This document shows positions 9,451 through 20,659 of a stretch of DNA of 64,000 nucleotides, piece by piece. A program made the position numbers and the translations under genes. The notes under the pieces were generated by a model. The model was given only the letters and a program-made list of their open reading frames with translations, made no database searches and was not told the DNA's origin. Where the stretch lies: contig NZXU01000119.1 in the NCBI GenBank assembly GCA_002698425.1, positions 7,435-71,434 of the forward strand. The letters are read 5' to 3'. Within the stretch, counting starts at the first letter, position 1, and every line of letters begins with the position of its first letter. Source of the DNA: Ahrensia sp. (lineage in GTDB: Bacteria > Pseudomonadota > Alphaproteobacteria > Rhizobiales > Rhizobiaceae).

Positions 9451-10485
9451 ATGTTTGAAACCTACGTCATTCCAGGCCTGATCATCGTCCTGCAGACGCT
9501 CGTTCTGCTGGTCGCGCTGCTGGTCTTCACCGCCTTCATTCTCTATGCCGACCGCAAGATCTGGGCGGCCGTCCAGTCTCGCCGCGGCCCGAACGTCGTC
9601 GGCCCCTGGGGGCTGCTGCAGTCCTTCGCCGACCTCTTGAAATTCGTCCTCAAGGAGCCGGTCGTCCCCGACAGTTCCAACAAGGGCATCTTCCTTCTCG
9701 CGCCGTTCATCTCGGCGACGCTGGCGCTCGCCGCCTGGGCGGTGATCCCGTTGGCGGACGGCTGGGCCATCGCCTCGGTCAATGTCGGCATCCTCTATGT
9801 CTTCGCCATCTCCTCGCTCGAGGTCTATGGCGTGATCATGGCCGGCTGGGCGTCGAACTCGAAATATCCGTTCCTGGGCGCGCTGCGCTCGGCCGCGCAG
9901 ATGGTCTCCTACGAGGTCTCGATCGGCTTCGTCATCGTCACGGTGCTGCTTTGCGTCGGCTCGCTGAACCTTTCGGACATCGTGCTCGCGCAGCGGGATG
10001 GCATCGGCACCTATTTCGGCCTGCCGAACACCTTCCTCGACTGGCACTGGCTCGGCCTGCTGCCGATGTTCGTGATCTTCTTCATCTCGGCGCTCGCCGA
10101 GACCAACCGCCCGCCCTTCGACCTGGTGGAAGCGGAATCGGAACTCGTCGCCGGCCACATGATCGAGTATTCCTCGACGCCCTACATGCTGTTCATGCTG
10201 GGCGAGTACATCGCCATCCTGCTGATGTGCGCGCTGACGACGATCCTGTTCCTCGGCGGCTGGCTGCCGCCCTTCGACTTCGCGCCATTCACCTGGCTGC
10301 CGGGCGTGTTCTGGTTCGTCCTGAAACTGTCCATGGTCTTCTTCATGTTCGCCATGGTGAAGGCATTCGTGCCGCGCTATCGCTACGACCAGCTGATGCG
10401 GCTCGGCTGGAAGGTGTTCCTGCCGATCTCGCTGTTCATGGTCGTCGCGACCGCGGCCTTCCTGAAACTGACCGGCTGGGCCTGA
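9451..10485 (+). CDS. nuoH: NADH-quinone oxidoreductase subunit H
   Basis: This is the membrane subunit that contacts the peripheral arm and completes the quinone tunnel. The 344-residue, very hydrophobic protein has about eight or nine transmembrane segments. It includes the conserved loops [14 protein letters not shown] and [22 protein letters not shown], the acidic loop implicated in quinone reduction and proton coupling. The length matches the family. Confidence 0.97.
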   Translation: MFETYVIPGLIIVLQTLVLLVALLVFTAFILYADRKIWAAVQSRRGPNVVGPWGLLQSFADLLKFVLKEPVVPDSSNKGIFLLAPFISATLALAAWAVIPLADGWAIASVNVGILYVFAISSLEVYGVIMAGWASNSKYPFLGALRSAAQMVSYEVSIGFVIVTVLLCVGSLNLSDIVLAQRDGIGTYFGLPNTFLDWHWLGLLPMFVIFFISALAETNRPPFDLVEAESELVAGHMIEYSSTPYMLFMLGEYIAILLMCALTTILFLGGWLPPFDFAPFTWLPGVFWFVLKLSMVFFMFAMVKAFVPRYRYDQLMRLGWKVFLPISLFMVVATAAFLKLTGWA

Positions 10486-10504
10486 GACAAGGAGGCATGA
10501 GACG

Positions 10505-10996
10505 ATGAGCACACTCGCACAAGCCGCCAAGTCACTGCTGCTGCTGGAATTCATCAGCGCGTTCTTTCTGTCGATGCGCCGGTTCTTCCAGCCGAAATTC
10601 ACGCTCAACTACCCGCACGAGAAAGGGCCGGTGAGCCCGCGCTTCCGCGGCGAACACGCGCTCCGCCGTTATCCGAACGGCGAGGAACGCTGCATCGCCT
10701 GCAAGCTTTGCGAAGCGATCTGCCCGGCACAGGCGATCACCATCGAAGCGGGTCCGCGCCGCAATGACGGCACGCGCCGCACGGTGCGCTACGACATCGA
10801 CATGGTGAAGTGCATCTATTGCGGCTTCTGCCAGGAAGCCTGCCCGGTCGATGCGATCGTCGAGGGGCCGAATTTCGAGTTCGCCACGGAGAGCCGTGAG
10901 GAACTCTACTACAACAAGGAAAAACTCCTGGAGAACGGCGACCGGTGGGAGCGCGAAATCGCGCGCAACATCGCGCTCGATGCGCCGTATCGCTAG
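10505..10996 (+). CDS. nuoI: NADH-quinone oxidoreductase subunit I
   Basis: This is an 8Fe ferredoxin-like subunit carrying clusters N6a and N6b, which bridge NuoG and NuoB. The 163-residue protein has the two motifs [12 protein letters not shown] and [12 protein letters not shown], each followed by its closing Pro and a long-distance Cys partner. ATG 10505 is 19 bases after nuoH. Confidence 0.97.
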   Translation: MSTLAQAAKSLLLLEFISAFFLSMRRFFQPKFTLNYPHEKGPVSPRFRGEHALRRYPNGEERCIACKLCEAICPAQAITIEAGPRRNDGTRRTVRYDIDMVKCIYCGFCQEACPVDAIVEGPNFEFATESREELYYNKEKLLENGDRWEREIARNIALDAPYR

Positions 10997-11013
10997 GGGA
11001 CTGACACGAACTG

Positions 11014-11033
11014 CGCCGCCTTTCGGGGCGGCG
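11014..11033 (+). other. GC-rich intercistronic hairpin between nuoI and nuoJ
   Basis: CGCCGCC (11014-11020) and GGCGGCG (11027-11033) form a perfect 7-bp stem with a TTTCGG loop. It lies 18 bases after the nuoI stop in a 95-base gap, the largest nuo gap with no coding. No T-tract follows, so it is more likely an RNA-stability or processing element than a terminator. Confidence 0.5.
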
Positions 11034-11091
11034 AAACGCCGAGGCCGGCGCATAGCCGCCGGATGAGGCAAGGGAGATCGGGGAAGCGATC

Positions 11092-11715
11092 ATGATTACT
11101 GGATTAGGGGCGGCGTTTTTTTACCTGTTCGCCTTCGTCGCCATCGCGAGTGCCTTCATGGTGATTGCCGCGCGCAATCCCGTGCACTCCGTGCTCTATC
11201 TGATCCTGACCTTCTTCAACGCCGCGGCGCTATTCCTGCTGACGGGCGCCGAGTTCCTGTCGATGATCCTGCTGGTCGTCTATATCGGCGCGGTTGCGGT
11301 GCTGTTCCTCTTCGTCGTCATGATGCTCGATGTCGACTTCGCCTCGATGAAGCGTGGCGCGCTTGAATATGCGCCGATCGGCGCGGTGGTCGGCGTGATC
11401 CTCGCCGCCGAACTGGTGCTGGTGCTGGCGGCCTCCGCCTTCACCATGGGCCAGCCGGCCTCCACGGCGCTGCCGATGCCGGACCCGGCGGTGCGCCACA
11501 ACACGGCGGCGCTCGGCGACGTGCTCTACACGGACTACATCTTCTTCTTCCAGATCGCCGGCATCGTCCTTCTGGTCGCCATGATCGGCGCGATCGTGCT
11601 GACGCTGCGGCCGACGCGGCCGGGCGTGAAACGCCAGAACATCGTCACGCAGGTCGGGCGCAAGCCGTCGGAGGCCATCGAGGTGGTCGATGTCGAGACA
11701 GGCAAGGGGCTCTGA
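11092..11715 (+). CDS. nuoJ: NADH-quinone oxidoreductase subunit J
   Basis: This is a membrane-arm subunit of complex I, 207 residues with five hydrophobic segments. The signature [20 protein letters not shown] is followed by [20 protein letters not shown], which includes the pi-bulge helix region. The C-terminal tail (about residues 170-207) is hydrophilic and basic, longer than in some relatives. GGGAGAT and GGGGAAG stretches upstream can serve as ribosome-binding sites for ATG 11092. Confidence 0.96.
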   Translation: MITGLGAAFFYLFAFVAIASAFMVIAARNPVHSVLYLILTFFNAAALFLLTGAEFLSMILLVVYIGAVAVLFLFVVMMLDVDFASMKRGALEYAPIGAVVGVILAAELVLVLAASAFTMGQPASTALPMPDPAVRHNTAALGDVLYTDYIFFFQIAGIVLLVAMIGAIVLTLRPTRPGVKRQNIVTQVGRKPSEAIEVVDVETGKGL

Positions 11716-11719
11716 CGCC

Positions 11720-12028
11720 ATGACCATCACCATCTCCCATTACATGACCGTCAGCGCGCTGCTCTTCGTCATCGGCGTGTTCGGCATCTTCCTGAACCGC
11801 AAGAACGTCATCGTCATCCTGATGTCGGTGGAACTGATCCTGCTGTCGGTCAATCTGAACTTCGTGGCGTTCTCGGCGCATTTGAACGATCTGGTCGGTC
11901 AGGTCTTCTCGCTGTTCGTTCTTACCGTCGCGGCCGCCGAGGCGGCGATCGGTCTGGCAATACTCGTTGTCTTCTACCGCAACCGTGGCTCGATCGCGGT
12001 CGAAGACGTGAACATGATGAAGGGCTGA
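11720..12028 (+). CDS. nuoK: NADH-quinone oxidoreductase subunit K
   Basis: This is the smallest antiporter-like-arm subunit, 102 residues with three transmembrane helices. It carries the conserved membrane glutamates in [15 protein letters not shown] and [16 protein letters not shown] 11720, four bases after the nuoJ stop, gives the standard length. The frame is open ten codons further upstream, but inside nuoJ. Confidence 0.97.
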   Translation: MTITISHYMTVSALLFVIGVFGIFLNRKNVIVILMSVELILLSVNLNFVAFSAHLNDLVGQVFSLFVLTVAAAEAAIGLAILVVFYRNRGSIAVEDVNMMKG

Positions 12029-12035
12029 CGGCACA

Positions 12036-14090
12036 ATGTATCACGCCATAGTCTTCCTGCCCCTGATCGGCGCGCTGATCGCCGGCCTCGCCGGCAATTC
12101 CATCGGCGCCAAGGCCAGCGAGTACATAACGTCGGGCATCATGGTATTCGTCGCGATCCTGTCCTGGATCGCCTTCTTTACCGTCGGGCTGTCCGACGAG
12201 CCGGCCTTCACCGTCAATGTCCTGCGGTGGATCCAGACCGGGACGCTCGACATTTCCTGGGCGTTCCGCATCGACACGCTCACCGTCGTCATGCTGGTGG
12301 TGGTCAACACAGTCTCGTCGCTGGTCCATATTTATTCGATCGGCTACATGCATCACGACCCGCACCGGCCGCGCTTCTTCGCCTATCTGTCGCTGTTCAC
12401 CTTCGCGATGCTGATGCTGGTGACGTCGGACAATCTGGTGCAGATGTTCTTTGGCTGGGAAGGCGTCGGTCTCGCCTCCTATCTGCTGATCGGCTTCTGG
12501 TTCAAGAAGCCCTCGGCCAACGCGGCCGCGATGAAGGCCTTCATCGTCAACCGAGTCGGCGACTTCGGCTTTGCGCTCGGCATTTTCGGTCTCTTCGTCT
12601 TGTTCGGCTCTGTCAATCTGGGCGTCATCTTCGCGAATGCCGCATCCTTCCTGCCGGCCGGCGAAGCCCATGGGGCGGCGGAAGCTGCGGGCGAGGCGGC
12701 CTCGGCCATGGACAGCGAGACCGTGCTGACTTTCCTCGGTTATCAGCTCGACAAGGCGCATGCGCTGACCGTGATCTGCCTGCTGCTCTTCATGGGCGCG
12801 ATGGGCAAGTCGGCGCAGTTCCTGCTGCACACCTGGTTGCCTGACGCGATGGAAGGCCCGACGCCGGTCTCCGCGCTGATCCATGCCGCGACCATGGTCA
12901 CCGCCGGCGTGTTCATGGTTGCGCGGATGTCGCCGCTGTTTGAGTTGAGCCACACGGCACTGACCGTCGTCACCATCATCGGCGCGATCACCGCCTTCTT
13001 CGCCGCCACTGTCGGCCTCGTCCAGAACGACATCAAGCGCGTCATCGCCTATTCGACCTGTTCGCAGCTCGGCTACATGTTCGTCGCGCTCGGCGTCGGC
13101 GCCTATGGCGCGGGCGTATTCCACCTGTTCACGCACGCCTTCTTCAAGGCGCTGCTGTTCCTTGGGGCCGGCTCGGTCATCCATGCGGTTTCCGACGAGC
13201 AGGACATGCGCCGGATGGGCGGGCTGCGTAAGCACATCCCGATGACCTACTGGATGATGATCATCGGCACGCTGGCGCTGACCGGAGTCGGCATTCCGGG
13301 GACGCTGTTCGGCACAGCCGGCTTCTTCTCCAAGGACGCGATCATCGAGAGCGCCTATGTCGGCGAGAACGCCGCCGCGGGCTTCGCCTTCGGCCTGCTC
13401 GTAATCGCCGCGCTGTTCACCTCGTTCTATTCCTGGCGGCTGATCTTCATGACGTTCCATGGAAAGCCGCGCGCTTCCGCCGACGTGATGCACCATGTCC
13501 ACGAGTCGCCGCCGGTCATGCTGGTGCCGCTCTACGTCCTCGCAGCGGGCGCGTTGCTCGCCGGCCTGATCTTCCACGATTTCTTCATCGGCCATGCGGC
13601 GGAAGCCGCCGAGCACGCCGCCGGATGGTACAACGAGTTCTGGCGCGGCGCGCTGTTCGCCGGTCCGGACAACCACATCCTGGAAGAATTCCACCACGTG
13701 CCGTGGGCCGTGAAGCTGAGCCCGTTCATCGTGATGCTGATAGGTCTCGTCACCGCCTGGTACATGTATATCCGCTCGCCGCAGACGCCGAAGGCGCTCG
13801 CCGCGCAGCATGAGGGGCTCTACAAGTTCCTCCTCAACAAGTGGTATTTCGACGAGCTTTACGACTTCCTGTTCGTCAAGCCGGCGATGCGCCTCGGCAC
13901 CTTCCTGTGGAAGTGGGGTGACGGCTGGCTGATCGACGGCTTCGGGCCGAACGGCGTCGCCTCGCGCGTCCGCCAGGTGACCGGCCGCGTCGTGAAGCTG
14001 CAGACCGGATACCTCTATCACTATGCGTTCGCGATGCTGATCGGCGTTGCCGCGCTCGTTACGTGGATGATGCTCGGGGGCAGCGTCTGA
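12036..14090 (+). CDS. nuoL: NADH-quinone oxidoreductase subunit L
   Basis: This is the distal antiporter-like, proton-translocating subunit of complex I. The 684-residue protein has many transmembrane helices, including the conserved [16 protein letters not shown] segment, the [31 protein letters not shown] region and a long C-terminal lateral helix. Seven bases separate it from nuoK. Its stop overlaps the nuoM start (TGATG). Confidence 0.97.
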   Translation: MYHAIVFLPLIGALIAGLAGNSIGAKASEYITSGIMVFVAILSWIAFFTVGLSDEPAFTVNVLRWIQTGTLDISWAFRIDTLTVVMLVVVNTVSSLVHIYSIGYMHHDPHRPRFFAYLSLFTFAMLMLVTSDNLVQMFFGWEGVGLASYLLIGFWFKKPSANAAAMKAFIVNRVGDFGFALGIFGLFVLFGSVNLGVIFANAASFLPAGEAHGAAEAAGEAASAMDSETVLTFLGYQLDKAHALTVICLLLFMGAMGKSAQFLLHTWLPDAMEGPTPVSALIHAATMVTAGVFMVARMSPLFELSHTALTVVTIIGAITAFFAATVGLVQNDIKRVIAYSTCSQLGYMFVALGVGAYGAGVFHLFTHAFFKALLFLGAGSVIHAVSDEQDMRRMGGLRKHIPMTYWMMIIGTLALTGVGIPGTLFGTAGFFSKDAIIESAYVGENAAAGFAFGLLVIAALFTSFYSWRLIFMTFHGKPRASADVMHHVHESPPVMLVPLYVLAAGALLAGLIFHDFFIGHAAEAAEHAAGWYNEFWRGALFAGPDNHILEEFHHVPWAVKLSPFIVMLIGLVTAWYMYIRSPQTPKALAAQHEGLYKFLLNKWYFDELYDFLFVKPAMRLGTFLWKWGDGWLIDGFGPNGVASRVRQVTGRVVKLQTGYLYHYAFAMLIGVAALVTWMMLGGSV

Positions 14091-15610
14091 TGGCCGGAAT
14101 GCCGATCCTTTCACTGGTTACGTTTCTGCCGCTCGTCGGCGTCCTGATCATCCTGTTCATCAATGATGACAGCGAGATCGCGCGGCGCAATATCCGCATG
14201 GTCGCGCTGCTGACGACGGGCTTCACCTTCCTGATTTCGCTTTTAATCTGGATCGGCTTCGACAACAGCGATCCGGGCTTCCAATTCGTCGAGAAGGTCG
14301 ACTGGCTGGACAGCGGGATTTCCTACCATGTCGGCGTCGACGGCATTTCGATGCTGTTCGTCATCCTGACGACCTTCCTGATGCCGCTGTCGATCCTGGC
14401 CAGTTGGGAAGCGATCCAGAAGCGGGTGAAGGCCTATATGATCGCCTTCCTGATCCTGGAAACGCTGATGGTCGGCGTCTTCTGCGCGCTCGACATCGTG
14501 CTGTTCTACGTCTTCTTCGAAGGCGGCCTGATCCCGATGTACATCATCATCGGCGTGTGGGGTGGCAAGCGGCGCGTCTATGCGTCCTTCAAGTTCTTCC
14601 TCTATACTCTGCTCGGCTCTGTGCTGATGCTGATCGCCATCATGGCGATGTACTGGGACGCCGGTACGACCTCGATCCCGGACCTGTTGGCGCATGACTT
14701 CCCCGTCTCGATGCAACCATGGCTATGGCTTGCTTTCTTCGCATCGTTCGCAGTGAAGATGCCGATGTGGCCGGTCCATACCTGGCTGCCGGACGCCCAC
14801 GTGGAGGCGCCGACGGCCGGATCGGTGATCCTGGCGGCGATCCTGCTTAAGCTCGGCGGCTACGGCCTCATTCGCTTCTCGCTGTCGATGTTCCCGGTGG
14901 CCTCGGCGGATTTCTCGAATTTCGTCTTTGCGCTCTCGGTGATCGCCATCGTCTACACCTCGCTGGTGGCGCTGATGCAGGAAGACATCAAGAAACTGAT
15001 TGCCTACTCCTCCGTCGCCCATATGGGCTATGTGACGATGGGTATCTTCACGGCGAACACGCAGGGTCTGGACGGCGCGATCTTCCAGATGCTGTCGCAC
15101 GGCCTCGTGTCGGGCGCGCTGTTCCTGTGCGTTGGCGTCGTCTATGACCGCATGCACACCCGCGAGATCAACGCCTATGGCGGTCTGGTCAACATCATGC
15201 CGCGCTACGCGGTCGCCTTCATGGTCTTCACCATGGCCAATGTCGGCCTGCCGGGCACTTCGGGTTTCGTCGGCGAGTTCCTGACGCTTCTGGCCATCTT
15301 CCAGGTCAACACCTGGTTCGCGATCGTCGCGACGCTGGGCGTCATCCTGTCGGCGGCCTACGCTCTATGGCTCTATCGCCGCGTCGTCTTCGGCGTGCTG
15401 GAGAAGGAAAGCCTGAAGGCCATGCTCGACCTGTCGGGCCGCGAGAAGGTGATCCTCTATCCGCTGATCGCGCTTACCATTTTCTTTGGCGTCTATCCGG
15501 CGCCGGTCTTCGATGTCACCGCCGCGTCCGTGGGCGCGCTCCTGTCCGACTATTCCGCAGCCATCGAGGCGGCTCGATCCGCCGCGGATGTCGCGATGGC
15601 GGTCCACTGA
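14090..15610 (+). CDS. nuoM: NADH-quinone oxidoreductase subunit M
   Basis: This is an antiporter-like proton-pumping subunit of 506 residues. Family landmarks are [39 protein letters not shown] and [18 protein letters not shown]. Start ATG 14090 shares one base with the nuoL stop; ATG 14099 three codons later is a possible alternative. The essential membrane Lys and Glu regions appear intact. Confidence 0.97.
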   Translation: MAGMPILSLVTFLPLVGVLIILFINDDSEIARRNIRMVALLTTGFTFLISLLIWIGFDNSDPGFQFVEKVDWLDSGISYHVGVDGISMLFVILTTFLMPLSILASWEAIQKRVKAYMIAFLILETLMVGVFCALDIVLFYVFFEGGLIPMYIIIGVWGGKRRVYASFKFFLYTLLGSVLMLIAIMAMYWDAGTTSIPDLLAHDFPVSMQPWLWLAFFASFAVKMPMWPVHTWLPDAHVEAPTAGSVILAAILLKLGGYGLIRFSLSMFPVASADFSNFVFALSVIAIVYTSLVALMQEDIKKLIAYSSVAHMGYVTMGIFTANTQGLDGAIFQMLSHGLVSGALFLCVGVVYDRMHTREINAYGGLVNIMPRYAVAFMVFTMANVGLPGTSGFVGEFLTLLAIFQVNTWFAIVATLGVILSAAYALWLYRRVVFGVLEKESLKAMLDLSGREKVILYPLIALTIFFGVYPAPVFDVTAASVGALLSDYSAAIEAARSAADVAMAVH

Positions 15611-15628
15611 TCCGGGGAGCAGATAAAG

Positions 15629-17074
15629 ATGTCCGCCGAAATGTTGTCCGAAAGCCTGACGCTGGCGCTTCCCGAACTGATCCTCGCGATCGGCGCGATG
15701 GTGCTGCTGATGGTCGGCGTCTTCGCACCCGCCGAACGCGCCAATTCCACCGTGACCGGCCTCGCCGTGGCCGTCCTGATCGGCGTGCTGGGCTGGATGC
15801 TGCTGATGGGTGGCGAGGGCGAAGCCTTTGCCGGCGCTTTCGTCCAGGACGGCTTCTCCGTCTTCATGAAGACGCTGACCCTGATCGGCTCGATCGTGGC
15901 ACTGGCCATGTCGGTCGGGTTCGCCCGCGCCGAGAAGTTCGACCGGTTCGAATTCCCGATCCTGATCCTGCTGGCGACGCTTGGCATGATGCTGATGGTC
16001 TCGGCCAACAGCCTGCTGACGCTCTATATGGGCCTCGAACTGCAGTCGCTGGCGCTCTATGTCGTCGCCGCGATCAACCGCGACAGCGTCCGTTCGACGG
16101 AAGCCGGCCTCAAATATTTCGTTCTCGGCGCCTTGTCGTCGGGCATGATGCTCTACGGCATCACGCTGATCTACGGCTTCACTGGCCATGTCGAACTGGC
16201 CGAGATCGCCGCTGCGCTGACCGGTGCGGAACGCTCGCTCGGCGTCCTGTTCGGCCTCGTCTTCCTGATCACCGGCCTTGCTTTCAAGATCTCCGCCGTG
16301 CCGTTCCACATGTGGACGCCGGACGTCTATGAGGGTGCGCCGACGCCGGTGACGGCCTTCTTCGCCGCCGCGCCGAAAATGGCCGCCATGGCGATGTTCG
16401 TGCGCGTCGTCATCGACGGCTTCGCGCCGGTGACCGCCGACTGGCAGCAGATTGTCGTCTTCATTTCGATCGCCTCGATGGTGCTCGGCGCCTTCGCCGC
16501 GATCGGCCAGAAGAACATCAAGCGCCTGATGGCCTATTCCTCGATCGGCCATATGGGCTATGCGCTGGTCGGCTTGTCCGCCGGCACGCTGATCGGCGTC
16601 AAGGGCGTGATCCTCTACATGACGATCTATCTCGCCATGACGCTCGGCACCTTCGCCATCATTCTCGCAATGCGCCGCAAGGACGAGGGCAATGTCGAGG
16701 ATATCGAAGATCTCGCCGGCCTGTCTTCGACCAACCCGGTCATGGCAACCATCCTGACCATCATGATGTTCTCGCTCGCCGGCATTCCGCCGCTCGCGGG
16801 CTTCTGGGGGAAATGGTACGTCTTCCTCGCGGCCGTCGAAGCCGGGCTCTATCCGCTCGCGATCATCGGCGTGCTCGCCTCGGTGGTGGGTGCGTTCTAT
16901 TACCTGCGCATCATTAAAGTCATGTGGTTCGACGAACCCGTCGGCGGATTCGTGCCGGCGGCCGGCGAATTGCGGCTGGTGATGGGCCTCTCCGGCCTGT
17001 TCGTGCTCGGCTACGTTCTGATTGGCGGCCCGATCGCCGCCGTGGCGGAGACAGCCGCACGGTCGCTCTTCTGA
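15629..17074 (+). CDS. nuoN: NADH-quinone oxidoreductase subunit N
   Basis: This is the third antiporter-like subunit and the last nuo gene: 481 residues, highly hydrophobic. Landmarks are [41 protein letters not shown] and [21 protein letters not shown]. It begins at ATG 15629 after an AGCAGATAAAG leader. birA follows after 22 bases with no terminator, so transcription probably continues. Confidence 0.97.
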   Translation: MSAEMLSESLTLALPELILAIGAMVLLMVGVFAPAERANSTVTGLAVAVLIGVLGWMLLMGGEGEAFAGAFVQDGFSVFMKTLTLIGSIVALAMSVGFARAEKFDRFEFPILILLATLGMMLMVSANSLLTLYMGLELQSLALYVVAAINRDSVRSTEAGLKYFVLGALSSGMMLYGITLIYGFTGHVELAEIAAALTGAERSLGVLFGLVFLITGLAFKISAVPFHMWTPDVYEGAPTPVTAFFAAAPKMAAMAMFVRVVIDGFAPVTADWQQIVVFISIASMVLGAFAAIGQKNIKRLMAYSSIGHMGYALVGLSAGTLIGVKGVILYMTIYLAMTLGTFAIILAMRRKDEGNVEDIEDLAGLSSTNPVMATILTIMMFSLAGIPPLAGFWGKWYVFLAAVEAGLYPLAIIGVLASVVGAFYYLRIIKVMWFDEPVGGFVPAAGELRLVMGLSGLFVLGYVLIGGPIAAVAETAARSLF

Positions 17075-17096
17075 CCGCCGGGGCCGGACCCTTCGC

Positions 17097-17900
17097 GTGA
17101 CAGGATCGCCCATCGACGGTCTCGCCTCGTGGCGGCGTCTCGACTTGCTCGCTGTCGGCTCGACCAATGCAGAGGCGATGGCGCTGGCGGAGGAGGGCGA
17201 TCCGGGGCGTCTCTGGGTCACCGCCGCCGAACAACTCTCCGGAAGGGGCCGCCGCGGACGCGACTGGGCGTCGCCGCCCGGCAATCTCTATGCTTCCGCG
17301 CTCGTCATCGATCCCGGTCCTTCGGCGCATCTGGGCAGCCTGCCGCTGGTTCTCGCGGTCGCCGTCCGTGACGCGATCGCCGCTTGTGGCCTGCCGGACG
17401 GCGCCGATCTGCAGATCAAGTGGCCGAACGACATCCTGCTGAATGGCGCGAAGTGTTGCGGTCTGTTGCTGGAAAGCCAGAACCTGGCCGATGGCCGGAT
17501 GGCGGTCGTCGCCGGATGCGGCATCAACATCGTCTCGCATCCCGAACCCGGCCTCTATCGCGCCACCGCGCTCAACCGCGAGGGCATTTCCGCTTCGCCG
17601 CCGGTGCTGTTTGTATATCTGGCGCGCGCCTTCGACGCGGCGCTGAGCCTCTGGGACGAGGGACGTGGGCTGGCGGCGATCCGTCAACGATGGATCGAGC
17701 ATGCGCGCGGCATCGGCGAGCCGATCACCGTCAACCTTGCAAACGGCAAGGTGGAAGGCCTATTTGACGGAATAGACGCCGACGGGGTGCTGCTTTTGCG
17801 CGTCGGCGACGGGACGACGCGCCGGATTTCCGCCGGCGATCTCTTTTTCGAAAACATGACGGGCAATGCAGCGCGCGAACCCGGGCAAGAACAAGAATGA
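17097..17900 (+). CDS. birA: Biotin-[acetyl-CoA-carboxylase] ligase
   Basis: It activates biotin with ATP and attaches it to the biotin carboxyl carrier protein. The 267-residue protein has the ligase signature GRGRRGRDWASPPGNLYAS and KWPNDILLNGAKCCGLLLE, followed by the small SH3-like C-terminal domain. There is no N-terminal helix-turn-helix, so it is the monofunctional type that does not repress biotin genes. A GTG at 17097 was chosen as start because it lies just past the nuoN stop and immediately before the catalytic domain. The 3' end overlaps rnj as ATGA. Confidence 0.93.
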   Translation: MTGSPIDGLASWRRLDLLAVGSTNAEAMALAEEGDPGRLWVTAAEQLSGRGRRGRDWASPPGNLYASALVIDPGPSAHLGSLPLVLAVAVRDAIAACGLPDGADLQIKWPNDILLNGAKCCGLLLESQNLADGRMAVVAGCGINIVSHPEPGLYRATALNREGISASPPVLFVYLARAFDAALSLWDEGRGLAAIRQRWIEHARGIGEPITVNLANGKVEGLFDGIDADGVLLLRVGDGTTRRISAGDLFFENMTGNAAREPGQEQE

Positions 17901-19573
17901 GCATGGACGAATTGGTGTTTGTGCCGCTCGGCGGCGTGGGTGAAATCGGCATGAATCTGGCGATGTACGGATTCGGGCCCAAGGGGCATCGCGAGTGGAT
18001 CGTGGTCGATGTCGGCGTGACCTTTCCAGGGCCGCATCTGCCGGGGGTCGATCTGGTGCTGCCGGATATCCGCTTCCTCGAGGCCGAGCGCGAGAAGGTG
18101 CGCGGCATCGTCATCACCCATGCGCATGAGGACCATTACGGCGCGTTGCTGGCGCTTTATCCGCGCATCTCGCCGGAGGGCACGCTGCCGGTCCACGCCA
18201 CAGCCTTTACCGCCGGGCTGCTCGAAGCCAAGGCGCAGTCGGAGCCGGGCGCGCCGAAGATCGACGTGACCGTCTTCCAGCCGGGCGCGACGCTGACCAT
18301 CGGCTCCTTCGAGATCGAGACCGTTACGGTCACCCATTCCATTCCGGAACCTGTCTCGCTCGCCATCAAGACGCCGCTCGGCACGGTGCTGCATACCGGC
18401 GACTGGAAGGATGACGACTATCCGTCGATGGGGCCGAAAACCGACCGCAACGCGTTTGAGAAGCTCGGCGATAAAGGCGTGCTGGCGCTGATCTGCGATT
18501 CCACCAATGCGATGCGCGAGGGCGTCTCCCCGTCCGAGAAGGAAGTGGGCGAAGGGCTGCGCAAGGTCATCGAGGCGGCCGAGGGCAGGGTGGCGGTGAC
18601 CACCTTCTCGTCGAATGTCGGCCGCATCCGCTCGATTGCGGAAGCCGCGCGCGATTGCGGCCGCGAGGTGCTGCTGCTCGGCCGGTCGATCAAGCGCGTG
18701 GTCGACGTGGCGACCGATCTGGGTTTCATGGAAGGCCTGCCGCCCTTTCTGGCCGAGGAAGACTTCACCCATATTCCGCGCTCCAAGGTAGTGATCATCC
18801 TGACAGGTTCGCAGGGCGAACCGCGCGCCGCGCTCGCCAAGCTGTCGCGCGACGAGATGCGCGACGTGGCGCTGACCGCCGGCGACACGGTCGTCTATTC
18901 CTCGCGCATGATCCCCGGCAACGAGAAGGCCGTGATCGAGACGCAGAACCGGCTGATCGACATGGGCATCGAGATCATCGAGGACCGCGACGCGCTCGTT
19001 CACGTCTCCGGCCATCCGCGCCGCAACGAATTGCGCGCCATGTACAAATGGACGCGGCCCGCGATCGGTGTTCCGGTGCATGGGGAGGCGGCGCATCTGT
19101 CCGCCCATGCCAAGCTGATGAGCGAAAGCGGCATCCGTGACGTGGTGCCGGCGCGCAATGGCGACCTGGTGCGCCTCGCCCCCGGCGACCCGGAGATTGT
19201 CGAGGACATCCCTCATGGCGAGGTCTACAAGGACGGCAGCCTGATCGGCGATGCCGACGAGCTCGGCGTCGTCGACCGGCGCAGGCTTTCGTTTGCCGGC
19301 CATGTCGCCGTCTCCATCGTCATGAACAAGCATCACGAGCTGGCGGCCGATCCGGACCTGGTCGCGATCGGCGTTCCGCAGACGGACGCGCGGGGCGAGG
19401 ATATCGAAGACCTGATGTACGATGCCGCGGTGGAAGCCGTGGAGAGCATTCCGCGTGCCCGCCGCCGCGATCTCGATCTGGTCGAACGCGCAGTCCACAG
19501 CGCCGTGCGCGCCGCCGCCCGGAATGCCTGGGGCAAGAAGCCGCTGGTCAGCGTGCTCGTATCGAGCGCGTGA
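17897..19573 (+). CDS. rnj: Ribonuclease J
   Basis: This is an RNA-processing and decay nuclease of the metallo-beta-lactamase/beta-CASP class. The 558-residue protein has the zinc motif THAHEDHYGAL near residue 74, the HTGDWKDDDY and CDSTNAMREG segments, beta-CASP motifs, and a C-terminal domain after residue 450. The start at 17897 overlaps the birA stop by four bases, so the two are probably translated together. The birA-rnj-mce-DUF1467 order is usual in rhizobia. Confidence 0.95.
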   Translation: MSMDELVFVPLGGVGEIGMNLAMYGFGPKGHREWIVVDVGVTFPGPHLPGVDLVLPDIRFLEAEREKVRGIVITHAHEDHYGALLALYPRISPEGTLPVHATAFTAGLLEAKAQSEPGAPKIDVTVFQPGATLTIGSFEIETVTVTHSIPEPVSLAIKTPLGTVLHTGDWKDDDYPSMGPKTDRNAFEKLGDKGVLALICDSTNAMREGVSPSEKEVGEGLRKVIEAAEGRVAVTTFSSNVGRIRSIAEAARDCGREVLLLGRSIKRVVDVATDLGFMEGLPPFLAEEDFTHIPRSKVVIILTGSQGEPRAALAKLSRDEMRDVALTAGDTVVYSSRMIPGNEKAVIETQNRLIDMGIEIIEDRDALVHVSGHPRRNELRAMYKWTRPAIGVPVHGEAAHLSAHAKLMSESGIRDVVPARNGDLVRLAPGDPEIVEDIPHGEVYKDGSLIGDADELGVVDRRRLSFAGHVAVSIVMNKHHELAADPDLVAIGVPQTDARGEDIEDLMYDAAVEAVESIPRARRRDLDLVERAVHSAVRAAARNAWGKKPLVSVLVSSA

Positions 19574-19593
19574 ATGCGCTAGGAGGAGCCATC

Positions 19594-19998
19594 ATGCTTG
19601 GACGTCTGAACCATGTCGCCATCGCGGTGCCCGATCTCGAGGCCGCGGCGCGCAAATACAAAAACGTTCTCGGCGCGAAAGTGTCGGAGCCGCAGGCGCT
19701 GCCCGAACACGGCGTGACGGTGATCTTCGTCGAACTCGAAAACACCAAGACGGAGCTGCTGGAACCGCTTGGCGAGAACTCGCCGATCGCAGCCTTCCTC
19801 GCCAAGAACCCGTCCGGCGGCATTCACCACATGTGCTACGAAGTCGGCGACATCATTGCCGCGCGCGATGCGCTGAAGGGCGAGGGCGTGCGGGTACTCG
19901 GCGACGGCGAGCCGAAGACCGGTGCGCATGGCAAACCGGTTCTGTTCCTTCACCCGAAGGATTTCGACGGCACGCTGATCGAACTCGAACAGGTATAG
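19594..19998 (+). CDS. mce: Methylmalonyl-CoA epimerase
   Basis: It interconverts the (R) and (S) forms of methylmalonyl-CoA in propionyl-CoA metabolism. The 134-residue glyoxalase/VOC-fold protein has the metal ligands expected of the family: His in LNHVAIAVPDLE, His in GGIHHMCYEV and the terminal Glu in LIELEQV. ATG 19594 follows an AGGAGG Shine-Dalgarno sequence at good spacing and is preferred to the upstream in-frame start at 19570, which overlaps rnj. Confidence 0.94.
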   Translation: MLGRLNHVAIAVPDLEAAARKYKNVLGAKVSEPQALPEHGVTVIFVELENTKTELLEPLGENSPIAAFLAKNPSGGIHHMCYEVGDIIAARDALKGEGVRVLGDGEPKTGAHGKPVLFLHPKDFDGTLIELEQV

Positions 19999-20007
19999 GC
20001 GGCCATC

Positions 20008-20289
20008 ATGGGCTTGGTATCGGGCATAGCGGTCTATTTCATAATCTGGTGGGTGGTGCTGTTCATCATGCTGCCGATCGGCGTGCGCAGCCAGGTGGAA
20101 GACGACAATGTCACGCTGGGCACGGAGCATGGCGCGCCGGCCAGGCCGATGATGGCCCGCAAGATGCTGCTGACGACGCTGGTCGCGTTCGTTGTGTTCG
20201 GGGTTTTCTATTACCTGACGATCGTGCAGGGATACGGACTCCACAACCTGCCGCAGATCGTGCCGGATTTCTCGCATACCCGAAGCTGA
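20008..20289 (+). CDS. DUF1467 family small membrane protein
   Basis: The 93-residue protein has two transmembrane segments (about 6-26 and 52-74) and the family motif WWVVLFIMLPIGVRSQVE. It lies nine bases after mce. It commonly sits between mce and proS in rhizobia. The function is unknown. Confidence 0.88.
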   Translation: MGLVSGIAVYFIIWWVVLFIMLPIGVRSQVEDDNVTLGTEHGAPARPMMARKMLLTTLVAFVVFGVFYYLTIVQGYGLHNLPQIVPDFSHTRS

Positions 20290-20298
20290 AAAAAATTA

Positions 20299-20324
20299 AG
20301 TGGCAGGGTTTGCACCCTGCCACT
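20299..20324. terminator. Strong hairpin after the DUF1467 gene
   Basis: An 11-bp perfect stem (20299-20309 with 20314-20324) closes a TTGC loop ten bases after the stop codon. The A-rich run (20289-20295) lies on its left, so a T-tract follows the hairpin only for leftward transcripts. For the rightward operon it has no U-tract and may instead define an RNA 3' end by processing. Confidence 0.55.
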
Positions 20325-20659
20325 CAGAACCGGCCCGATTTTCTTCCACCGGAAACCCGATGGCGCTGCCCGTAGAGCGGGCGCGGAAAATCTCATCCTC
20401 CCAAGACTTTGGCCGTGTTCGGGGCCTGAACGGATTAACCATTTCAGGCCGGCGTATTTCCTAGCAATGCTCGCGCCTCTTGTCACCCGAAAAATCGAGC
20501 GGACTGGGCGTTGAATCGTTTAATTAGCAGCAAAATGGCGTCGACAGAGGCATTCTCGCCCGTTTCCATTTCGCCGCTAAGCGCTTATGAAGGCGTCCGG
20601 GATGCGGGGGTCGACATTGATTCCCGCGCCGGACCGAGTTTTCATTTCTGGACCCTGCC
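20325..20659. other. Intergenic region upstream of proS
   Basis: No gene could be supported. A short GCCCG/CGGGC hairpin sits at 20368-20382. The proS promoter is probably here, but no promoter stands out. There is no T-box-like or other riboswitch architecture that I can recognise. Confidence 0.5.

Noticed and set aside
11922..14114. 730-codon - strand open frame opposite nuoL
   Set aside because: Antisense frame of a GC-rich gene; composition dominated by Asp, His, Arg and Gln, with no domains.
15365..17284. 639-codon - strand open frame opposite nuoM/nuoN
   Set aside because: Same effect of codon bias; nuoN is unmistakable on the + strand.
20325..20659. Small RNA or riboswitch upstream of proS
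   Set aside because: Only one weak hairpin is seen and no known motif; not supportable from sequence alone.
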